NCBI GenBank assembly: GCA_027486495.1
Contig: JAIXOZ010000152.1
Coordinates: forward strand, 1 to 42,579
Length of the DNA stretch: 42,579 nt
Direction: 5' to 3'
Source of the DNA: Comamonadaceae bacterium
GTDB taxonomy: Bacteria; Pseudomonadota; Gammaproteobacteria; Burkholderiales; Burkholderiaceae_C
Below the pieces are notes generated by a model. It saw nothing but the letters and a program-made list of their open reading frames with translations, was not told the DNA's origin and made no database searches. Below, in pieces: positions 36,577-42,579 of this stretch. The stretch's first letter is position 1, and every line of letters starts with the position of its first letter. Made by a program: the position numbers and the translations under genes.

Positions 36577-36981
36577 TCAACGCGATTGCGCTTTGTTGCC
36601 ATAAGGGCAGTGGTTCGGGCGTGGCCCCACTTGCGGGTGCAATCGGCACGTGTTGGGCCGCTTGTCGTACACGGTGCAGCGGCGGGTTTTGGCATCGAGA
36701 AACTGGCAGTCGCCACTGGCACGACGCGCGAGGCTGAAGATGCTGTTCTTGAAATTGAAGTGGTCAATCAAGCCCGCTTTGGTCAGGCGCTTGGCGATCT
36801 GTTTGGGGTCTTCATGCTCGGCCTCAAACGGGTCAACCAATTCCAACCGCACCAAATCGGCCAGCTTGACCTCGACCGGCATGGTGCAGCAATTGGCGGC
36901 GCAGGTGTCGCACAACCCGGCTTTATAGCGGGTCCAGGTTTCACAACGGTCAACATCGACGACGGCAATGGGGGATCTCAT
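36577..36981 (-). CDS. YkgJ-family cysteine-cluster protein
   Basis: A 134-residue protein of the YkgJ/UPF0153 type, thought to bind Zn or an Fe-S cluster. The cysteine motif is GLCDTCAANCCTMPVEV (residues ~23-39), with further cysteines in SGDCQFLDAKTRRCTVYDKR, NTCRLHP and NHCPYG. Function is unknown in general. It starts 7 bp after the higA stop and ends 3 bp before the DLH gene. Confidence 0.87.
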   Translation of the reverse strand: MRSPIAVVDVDRCETWTRYKAGLCDTCAANCCTMPVEVKLADLVRLELVDPFEAEHEDPKQIAKRLTKAGLIDHFNFKNSIFSLARRASGDCQFLDAKTRRCTVYDKRPNTCRLHPQVGPRPNHCPYGNKAQSR

Positions 36982-36988
36982 GGGACCA

Positions 36989-37282
36989 TTAGACCGCAGA
37001 AAACTGCAAAGGCATCACGCGGTTCATGTCCACGTTTAGTCGGGCGATCCACAGATCGTGGGCGTCTTGCAGGCTCAACCAGCTTTCGGGCGTGCGGCCC
37101 AAAGCCTTGGACAACCGCAGCGCCATCTCGCGGGTGACCCGGCTGTTGCCTTTGAGAATGCGGCTCAGCGTAGACGGTGCCACATCCAGTTTTTCAGCCA
37201 GTTCCCGGCCGGAAATTCCGTGCGGGTGAAGGTAAACTTCCTGAATGAACTCACCTGGATGAGGGGGGGTGTGCATGGCCAT
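36989..37282 (-). CDS. higA: HigA-type antitoxin
   Basis: A 97-residue XRE-type antitoxin. HPGEFIQEVYLHPHGISGRE is the HigA/VapI signature start, then an HTH (LAEKLDVAPSTLSRILKGNS) and the ALRLSKALGRTPESWLSLQ segment. It normally neutralises HigB, an mRNA-cleaving toxin, and represses the operon. The ATG shares one base with the stop of the upstream higB reading (TGATG). Because higB carries a nonsense codon, HigA now appears to be an orphan; it looks intact and may still act as a regulator. Toxin-first order is standard for higBA. Confidence 0.9.
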   Translation of the reverse strand: MAMHTPPHPGEFIQEVYLHPHGISGRELAEKLDVAPSTLSRILKGNSRVTREMALRLSKALGRTPESWLSLQDAHDLWIARLNVDMNRVMPLQFSAV

Positions 37283-37557
37283 CAGTGATAGTCCTTGTAA
37301 TCCGATATGTCAGCGTTGCCCCCTGCAAACTCAAAGGTCAAACGCCAATTTCTATTGACAGTGATGAACCACCACCCACGCATCTCGCCTTTGAGTGCGT
37401 GCAAACAAAATCCCGGAATGTCCATGTCGTCAATGACTTGCGCGGTGCCCATCGCCGCCAATTACATGCGCAAGCGCTTGACATGGCAGGCTTGAACACC
37501 GGTTTTGCCCGACTCAAACAGACTGCGCAAGCTGTTGTGACTAAACGACTTGATCAT
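37282..37557 (-). pseudogene. higB: HigB toxin interrupted by an in-frame TAA
   Basis: Reading the minus strand from ATG 37555-37557 gives 91 codons of a RelE/HigB toxin: MIKSFSHNSLRSLFESGK at the start, VIDDMDIPGFCLHALKGEM in the middle and DYKDYH at the end. Codon 32 (37462-37464) is TAA where relatives have a sense codon, probably CAA with a C-to-T change. The usual GRW-S-ITVN-NWR core is also altered (GWWFITVNRNWR). The frame is otherwise unbroken to the stop that overlaps higA. A functional toxin is unlikely unless translation restarts internally. Confidence 0.85.
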
Positions 37558-37784
37558 GTTGGGACTTTATCATGTTGCGCAGCACGCAACAAAGCAGCTT
37601 CACGCACCTTTGGGCCACAACGCCATTGAACCCAGGCTTCACGCAGCCTGCACATGACCTGCGCGAACAAGATTTGCCTGCGTTCATGCGCATCTCTAGG
37701 TGATTGAACCCTTGGAGCATGCCATGTGCGCCAAATAAAATTCAAATCGTGGACACCCATGAAACCTCTGAAACCCTTGCAGTT

Positions 37785-37801
37785 ACTCGCTCGCAGCGAG
37801 T
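37785..37801. repeat. Small palindrome between higB and the DUF2279 gene
   Basis: ACTCGCT-CGC-AGCGAGT, a perfect 7-bp stem. It lies 38 bp beyond the DUF2279 gene stop on that gene's strand but has no T run, so it is at best a weak terminator. The rest of the 281-bp gap (37558-37838) shows nothing recognisable. Confidence 0.4.
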
Positions 37802-37838
37802 TGGCTATAAATTAACCGGACACTGCTGTAAAAATCCA

Positions 37839-38699
37839 TCACTTCAATGAATGGTCATGCCGAATGGCCGTGTTTGGGATTTGAATATGTTCAAAAAACA
37901 TCCGCCCTGCATTTCTCAATTCAGACTCCCGCTCAAATCGCCGTCCAAACAAAATTTCACCCAGATTGACACCCACACCCACAAAATGCTGACGTGAGCG
38001 CAGCATCCCCGCATCGCGTTCAACTTTGGAAAACCCCCGAGCGTGATACCCCGTTTGGAGTTCAAGGAAACGCAATGGCGTATCGCGCAAGGAATCCACA
38101 CCCGAAAGCTTCAAGGCCATCACATACTTCTGCCCGGAGTAATCGGACAGTGGGCGAAAGCCTTTGTAGCCAGACGACTGGTACTCCAGCCGAAAATCCA
38201 CAAGATCATGCACTTTCGGGTTCACCGCCCGGACATAGGACAAACCTGAACCCAACAGATTCATGGCCACATCTTCACGAGCAAAACCATGGTCGTTGGC
38301 AAAGCCATCAAACACCTCCACATACAGCATGATGGCCTGCGTCGTCAGCACTGCACTCAAAGCAGCTTGCTCAACAGAACGCCCCTTGCGCAACAATCGG
38401 TCGGTCAAGACATTGTTGATCGCATAGCTCGAAAACGCATGGCCCAGCTTGTCGGCCCCTCCAGAACTTGTGTTGTCACCAAACCAGCCTTCCGGATTGA
38501 ATTTGAATTTTTGACTGCTGCCCCAGTCCCAGCTGTAAGCGCCCAAGGCCGTCACTCCCACGACGATGGAGCCGGTCTCCCACGATATGGCAGACACATC
38601 CTCTTTCCATTCAGACCAAAGCCCCGAGCTTTGGGCTATGGCCATTTGAGAACAAAGCAAAGCAGGCAACAGCGCTGCCTTTTTGAAAAACGATTCCAT
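37839..38699 (-). CDS. DUF2279-family periplasmic/envelope protein
   Basis: About 286 residues. The ATG at 38697-38699, with GGAG 5-6 nt upstream, gives a Sec signal peptide ending near MAIAQS. The DUF2279 (YfiM-type) hallmark is FNPEGWFGDNTSSGGADKLG (read with the following HAFSSYAINN): a G-x-DKxGHAF motif about 90 residues in. YVEVFDGFANDHGFAREDVA and NLLGSGLSY then match the second conserved block (EV-DG-s--GFs--D---N--G). Function is unknown; an outer-membrane or periplasmic location is likely. It follows the DUF4056 lipoprotein gene by 141 bp. Confidence 0.75.
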   Translation of the reverse strand: MESFFKKAALLPALLCSQMAIAQSSGLWSEWKEDVSAISWETGSIVVGVTALGAYSWDWGSSQKFKFNPEGWFGDNTSSGGADKLGHAFSSYAINNVLTDRLLRKGRSVEQAALSAVLTTQAIMLYVEVFDGFANDHGFAREDVAMNLLGSGLSYVRAVNPKVHDLVDFRLEYQSSGYKGFRPLSDYSGQKYVMALKLSGVDSLRDTPLRFLELQTGYHARGFSKVERDAGMLRSRQHFVGVGVNLGEILFGRRFERESELRNAGRMFFEHIQIPNTAIRHDHSLK

Positions 38700-38840
38700 T
38701 TTTTCTCCATGAATTTGAGCGCGAAATATTTGTCGCCTAACCCGAACATCAGTTGTCAAGAGGATCAATGGGTCACCTTACAGCTTCATTCTCGGGGATG
38801 ACAAGATCAGCTGTTGGGCTTGTCCCGCCCACACAAGTGG

Positions 38841-39980
38841 CTAACGAGACTCATCTGGTCTGAGAGCCTTGGCGCCTGATTGCTGTTCAACCTGAGTTCG
38901 AATCCGTTCAATCGCCCGCAGCAGGTCCGCCTCGCCCCTGAACACATGAGGCGCACACGAAGTACCGCAGCCGCGCACCTGTTCGGCCAACCAGCTGGGC
39001 ATCGTCACTTCCCAATCGAACAAGGACTCAAAAGACAAGCCCGTGGACTGATTCAACTCACGCCAATCAGGCAATTGAAAAGCCCACGCAAGCGAGGCAC
39101 GGGCAGCAGACACTGCAGCAGTGTCTGCACATCGAAGCCCTTTCACCAACCAGGGCCGTTTAGGCTCTGCCCCTTGCAATCCTGTGTCCAGGTCACGCCG
39201 CAATGTCTGACCGCCGCTCCACCACAGGCCTTGCGACCGCGCCAATGCCTGGTTTTGGCAGTCCAGATCAACAGGCACCAACGCTGCCATCGCCAAACCC
39301 AGCTCTCGGGTCACCGCATGATTCCACTCCTCCTCCAAGAAAGGATTGGCATTGCTGAGCGCGCCCGCGCCCACGAGTGCGGCCAACACATGCGAGCTGG
39401 TGTCATCCCAAGTGAATGCCGATCGGATTTCCTGAATTGGCGGCACGATCATTTGCCCATGCCATGACCCAATTTCGTGCCATGTACTGATACTGGTCGC
39501 CAGACGCTGCGCCAAAATCTTGGCCGCCTCCTGCGCCAGCAATAGCCGCCTGGGCTCGGGAATTTCCGTCCATTTTTTGGGCGCTCGGAAGCTCATCTGG
39601 TAATCCATGCCCAACCAACTCCAGCGCAACGGCGGCTCCATTGAGGGGTCTGTAGCCATTAACCGCTGCAGCGTGACCAGATAAACGTAGCGCACCCAAT
39701 CGATGGTGGAACGCACATGCGCCATGTCGATAAAGCCAGCATGTCGCGTGTAGACAATGCCCCCGGAGACTTCGTCCGAGTGATCCCCCATCCCCTGCAT
39801 GATTTGGTACCGGTGAGTTCCCAAGTTAACGGGTTGCTCAAGCGCCACGTAAAACGTCAGGCCCGGATACGGGAGCCCACCCACGCGGATTCGCGGAGTG
39901 CTCAATTCCTGCAGTCCCGTGGCACAACCCGAAAGGCAAAAAGCCAACAAGCTCATGACCACCCAACTTAGCCCACGCAT
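38841..39980 (-). CDS. DUF4056-family lipoprotein
   Basis: A 379-residue protein with a lipoprotein signal peptide (LLAFCLSGC, lipobox Cys ~19). The pattern RVGGLPYPGL, GTHRYQ, GGIVYTRHAGFIDMAHVRST and TIDWVRYVYLV matches DUF4056, of unknown function. AAKILAQRLATSISTWHEIG and a WDDTSSHVLA-type stretch follow. It is probably anchored in the outer membrane. GGGGG lies ~6 nt before the ATG. The stop of the membrane hydrolase gene is 57 bp upstream on the same strand, so both may share a transcript. Confidence 0.75.
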   Translation of the reverse strand: MRGLSWVVMSLLAFCLSGCATGLQELSTPRIRVGGLPYPGLTFYVALEQPVNLGTHRYQIMQGMGDHSDEVSGGIVYTRHAGFIDMAHVRSTIDWVRYVYLVTLQRLMATDPSMEPPLRWSWLGMDYQMSFRAPKKWTEIPEPRRLLLAQEAAKILAQRLATSISTWHEIGSWHGQMIVPPIQEIRSAFTWDDTSSHVLAALVGAGALSNANPFLEEEWNHAVTRELGLAMAALVPVDLDCQNQALARSQGLWWSGGQTLRRDLDTGLQGAEPKRPWLVKGLRCADTAAVSAARASLAWAFQLPDWRELNQSTGLSFESLFDWEVTMPSWLAEQVRGCGTSCAPHVFRGEADLLRAIERIRTQVEQQSGAKALRPDESR

Positions 39981-40037
39981 CTGTGCCCCCTATCTGTCAC
40001 AACCGTCATCACTTGACCTCAGGTGCTCACCAACCCG

Positions 40038-41282
40038 CTAGCTTGCCGAACGAGCTGGCCAACCCCGCAAACCCGCATAGCTCTGCACCGAAGGGTGGGG
40101 CTGGTACCTGCTGGCCAAAGTGCAAGGCCCGGCAACGGTCAAAAAGTAGTCGTACGCCACGGGTTTGTGTGAAGCCTTCAGGTACTGAAAGTGCAAGTTC
40201 ATCTTGTCTTTTTTGGCCATGCGGTAGACGTCTGGCGCAAACATGTCGGCAAACTTGGGATTGAGCACCTTCAGTGATACGCCTTCGGATACATGCGCCA
40301 CACCACAGGCCGCCAGCGGGTCCTGCAAGGCAAAGCAGCAGCCGTCGGGTGGGGCAGAAAAATCAATCCAGTCCAGGCCCTTGGCCTTGGCAATCGTCTG
40401 CAACTCACTGCGAAAACTGCGCGCCACCGGCAGTGTGCCCAACGCGGGCAACCACTGACCCAGCGTCAAAAAAGACAGCTTTGCTTTTTGCCGTGCGATC
40501 TCCGGGTTCAGCGCCAGGGCCTTGCCCAATACCGAGGCCGCCATGCTGGCCCCCGAACTGTGCCCCACCAGCAGCACCTCGTCATAGCCCCCCTGCAACA
40601 CCTTGTCCACCAAGGTGCGGGCATGTGACTGAAGGCGTTGCTCCAGCTCTGGCGTCTTGCCCTGGGCCTGCCGCGCATTGAAAGCGTAACTGCGCACCAT
40701 CCAGTACATGCTGTAGCGCGCTTCGAGCTGCCTGCCCAGCATCCAGACCGCGCCCGAAGCGGCCAAGCCCGCCAAAGCCACCGGCCACCCCGCGCCCCCC
40801 AAGGCCTGGGCCAGCCAAGCAGCACACAGGCCCGCCACAGGCGTGCCCATCATCAACAGCAACACCAACAAAAAAGGCAAGGTCAGCGCCACCACCGGCG
40901 GCCACGACAGGGCGTACATGCGCCACAGTGCGCCACAGCGCAGGTTGAAAACCGTGGTGGTGACTGTCTGCCACCAGAGTTTGGGCATCGACCGTGTCCA
41001 ATGCGCCCGCACCATGTCGTCCCAGCCCAAAAATTCGTAGTGCGTGCACACGGCATGACCATCCACACTGGACGCCAGCGGCCATGCCCAATTGCCGTTG
41101 GCCTGCCGCTTGCGTGGCCCAAGCTCCAGACTCCACCCATCGCGCTGACTCTGTTGCTGGCCCTCGGTGCCCAGCAAGGCGTGGTAATGCGATGCGCCCT
41201 TGGGGTCAAAGCCACTCACATACAAAACGCAACGGCGTCTAACAGTGCAGCCGTCTTCTTGCTCAGCGGGTTCGGCTTGCAT
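40038..41282 (-). CDS. Membrane-anchored alpha/beta hydrolase-like protein (GHSSG)
   Basis: About 414 residues from ATG 41280-41282; the frame extends further upstream, but only antisense to the small gene there. The N-terminus CVLYVSGFDPKGASHYHALL resembles an alpha/beta hydrolase strand and oxyanion loop. Two hydrophobic segments (~130-175: VVALTLPFLLVLLLMMGTPV and GWPVALAGLAASGAVWML) interrupt the fold. VLLVGHSSGASMAASVLG (~250) holds a G-H-S-S-G nucleophile elbow. WIDFSAPPDGCCF and a late His in NLHFQYLKASHKP are candidate active-site regions. I do not recognise a named family. Its start overlaps the upstream stop by one base (TGATG), so it is coupled to the small gene and the P450. Confidence 0.7.
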   Translation of the reverse strand: MQAEPAEQEDGCTVRRRCVLYVSGFDPKGASHYHALLGTEGQQQSQRDGWSLELGPRKRQANGNWAWPLASSVDGHAVCTHYEFLGWDDMVRAHWTRSMPKLWWQTVTTTVFNLRCGALWRMYALSWPPVVALTLPFLLVLLLMMGTPVAGLCAAWLAQALGGAGWPVALAGLAASGAVWMLGRQLEARYSMYWMVRSYAFNARQAQGKTPELEQRLQSHARTLVDKVLQGGYDEVLLVGHSSGASMAASVLGKALALNPEIARQKAKLSFLTLGQWLPALGTLPVARSFRSELQTIAKAKGLDWIDFSAPPDGCCFALQDPLAACGVAHVSEGVSLKVLNPKFADMFAPDVYRMAKKDKMNLHFQYLKASHKPVAYDYFLTVAGPCTLASRYQPHPSVQSYAGLRGWPARSAS

Positions 41283-41626
41283 CAAAAAATCGTTTGCCGG
41301 TGCAAACCCTTTTCCAACACCAAATCCACCAAGGGCTGCTCGCGCTTGTTGGCACGCTGGCAATGATGCTTCTGAAAAACATCGGTGATGCGGATGATCA
41401 CCTTGGCCCAGCGCTTGTGCCGCACCCGCCAAGCGTGCGAGGACACGCTCTCCCACGCATACCCGTTGAACACCGTCGCATTGACAAAATGGTCCAGCGC
41501 CCGCACCCCCGCCCTGCCCCGCGAATTGGGCCCCACAAAGCCGACCCACACCAAAATCAAGTAACCCAAAATGGCCATGGGAACCACCGCCGTCATCAAT
41601 ACAAAACCCGCCAAACGTTCCTTCAT
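41282..41626 (-). CDS. Small membrane protein coupled to a P450 gene
   Basis: A 114-residue protein. One hydrophobic helix, GFVLMTAVVPMAILGYLILV (~7-27), is followed by a basic C-terminus (HAWRVRHKRWAKVIIRITDV and QRANKREQP). No family was recognised. The ATG overlaps the P450 stop by 4 bp (ATGA) and its stop overlaps the hydrolase ATG by one base, so all three are translationally coupled. It may act as a membrane adaptor for the P450 or hydrolase (inference). Confidence 0.65.
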   Translation of the reverse strand: MKERLAGFVLMTAVVPMAILGYLILVWVGFVGPNSRGRAGVRALDHFVNATVFNGYAWESVSSHAWRVRHKRWAKVIIRITDVFQKHHCQRANKREQPLVDLVLEKGLHRQTIF

Positions 41627-42579
41627 GCGGCCGCTCTCCTGAAAATTTTCACCCGCACACCGTTTGCCGAGCGGATGGTCAAACGCCCCACCGGCATCGG
41701 CACAAAGCCCGGCACAGGCTCCAAACGAAAACGCCCCACCAACGAAGACAAAATCAGCGCTGCCTCCTGCAAGGCAAACGCCGTGCCCAGGCACACACGC
41801 GGCCCCATGCCAAAAGGCAAATAAGCCTCACGCAAAGCATCGCGTGACGCATTCTCGGCATACCGGTCTGGGTTAAACGCATCCGGGTCTTGCCAAATCC
41901 CGGGATGGCGCTGCAGCAGCCAAGGCGACACCACCACGCTGGCCCCCTGCGGTACCTGTTTGTCGCGCATCGGGCAAGCCTTGGCAGACTCTCTTGAGAA
42001 AAAGCCCACCGGCGGAAACAAGCGCAAAGCCTCCCTGAACACATGCCAAGTCAGCGTCAGCGACTTCATGTCGGTGTGCTGCGGCTCGCGCTCGCCCAAC
42101 ACCTGACGCACCTCGTCGTGCATGCGCTGCTGAATCTCCGGGCTGTGGGCCACCAAATGACAGGCCCACGACAAGGCACTGGCCGAGGTTTCGTGCCCCG
42201 CCAAAAAAAGCATGGCCACCTGATCGACCAAGGCATCAAAGCTGAACGGCTCGCCCGTCTGTGGGTCACGCGCGGCCATGAACGCCGCCAAAATGTCCAC
42301 CGGCGCATCGGTCTGCCCCCGCCCAACCGCCTCGTAACGCGGGCGGATCAAGCGGGCCAGCAAGCCCCGAATCTCTTGCGCTGCGCGCCGACTGCGCCAT
42401 GCGTCCCAGGGCCAAACCAGCCACTTCAAACCAAAAAGCGAGGGCAGCATCAAGCGCGGCACCAGGGCCTGAAACTGCGCAAACGCGGTAAACACCCGCT
42501 TGGCATCCGGCCCCTCCATGGGCAACGAAAAAATGGTCCTGAAAATGATGTCGGCCGTGACATGCGTCATCTCCAGCTC
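41623..42579 (-). CDS. Cytochrome P450 (5' end beyond the window)
   Basis: About 318 C-terminal residues of a cytochrome P450; the frame is still open at the window edge, so the true start is outside. The I-helix oxygen-activation motif is FLAGHETSASALSW, the K-helix ExxR is FREALRLFPP, the PERF-like region is FNPDRY, and the haem loop is PFGMGPRVCLGTAFALQEA with the axial Cys. All catalytic landmarks are intact. P450s hydroxylate lipids, terpenoids or xenobiotics; the partner ferredoxin or reductase is not visible here. It is the first visible gene of an overlapping operon with a small membrane protein and a membrane hydrolase. Confidence 0.95.
   Translation of the reverse strand, partial: ELEMTHVTADIIFRTIFSLPMEGPDAKRVFTAFAQFQALVPRLMLPSLFGLKWLVWPWDAWRSRRAAQEIRGLLARLIRPRYEAVGRGQTDAPVDILAAFMAARDPQTGEPFSFDALVDQVAMLFLAGHETSASALSWACHLVAHSPEIQQRMHDEVRQVLGEREPQHTDMKSLTLTWHVFREALRLFPPVGFFSRESAKACPMRDKQVPQGASVVVSPWLLQRHPGIWQDPDAFNPDRYAENASRDALREAYLPFGMGPRVCLGTAFALQEAALILSSLVGRFRLEPVPGFVPMPVGRLTIRSANGVRVKIFRRAAA

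Noticed and set aside
37554..37760. 68-codon minus-strand frame upstream of higB
   Set aside because: No family resemblance, and it overlaps the higB start; no support beyond being open.
41283..41549. N-terminal extension of the membrane hydrolase frame
   Set aside because: It is antisense-like, out-of-frame overlap with the small membrane-protein gene; the ATG at 41282 is coupled by TGATG and starts a better protein.

Overview
The window looks like a chromosomal segment of a betaproteobacterium, most likely Burkholderiales/Comamonadaceae (Limnohabitans, Rhodoferax or a relative). The evidence is the high G+C, an rpoD with a Lys/Ala-rich N-terminus, a RelA-type synthetase, BdhA, an orphan TctC/Bug-type binding protein, and several Liv-type and Afu/Fbp-type uptake systems. 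This is judged from protein resemblance alone, without searches.

Layout. 0.1-1.3 kb: an XRE/MmyB-like regulator divergent from a small DUF2834-like membrane protein. 1.5-6.5 kb (minus): an AfuABC/FbpABC-like ABC importer (binding protein, fused double permease, ATPase) whose last gene is a coupled HAD phosphatase. 6.6-14.1 kb (minus): a sigma-54 activator, then a complete Liv-type importer (binding protein, LivG, LivF, LivH, LivM) ending in an alpha/beta hydrolase. A good -24/-12 promoter lies in front of the binding-protein gene. 14.1-14.8 kb: no recognisable gene. 14.8-15.8 kb: an AI-2E/PerM membrane protein.

15.9-21.7 kb is the accessory part. A decayed IS3-family fragment truncates the last gene of a minus-strand operon. 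That operon encodes a divergent DIT1/PvcA-like (isonitrile-synthase superfamily) protein, a TctC-type binding protein and an acyl-CoA-synthetase-like enzyme. A second, dead IS3-family element and then tRNA-Val(GAC) close the other side. This is my best candidate for an undescribed system.

21.7-30.9 kb is a core block: relA with an upstream alpha/beta hydrolase, bdhA tightly coupled to an OmpR/EnvZ pair, and rpoD with a strong terminator. 31-35.7 kb (plus): a Crp/Fnr-type regulator and an orphan Liv-type binding protein 1 bp from a PAS-GGDEF-EAL membrane protein, a probable periplasmic-sensing c-di-GMP module. 35.8-37.6 kb (minus): a dienelactone hydrolase, a YkgJ-type cysteine-cluster protein, an intact HigA antitoxin, and a HigB toxin broken by one in-frame stop codon. 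37.8-42.6 kb (minus): a DUF2279 protein, a DUF4056 lipoprotein, a membrane GHSSG-motif hydrolase, a small membrane protein and a cytochrome P450 cut by the window end. The last three overlap and form one operon.
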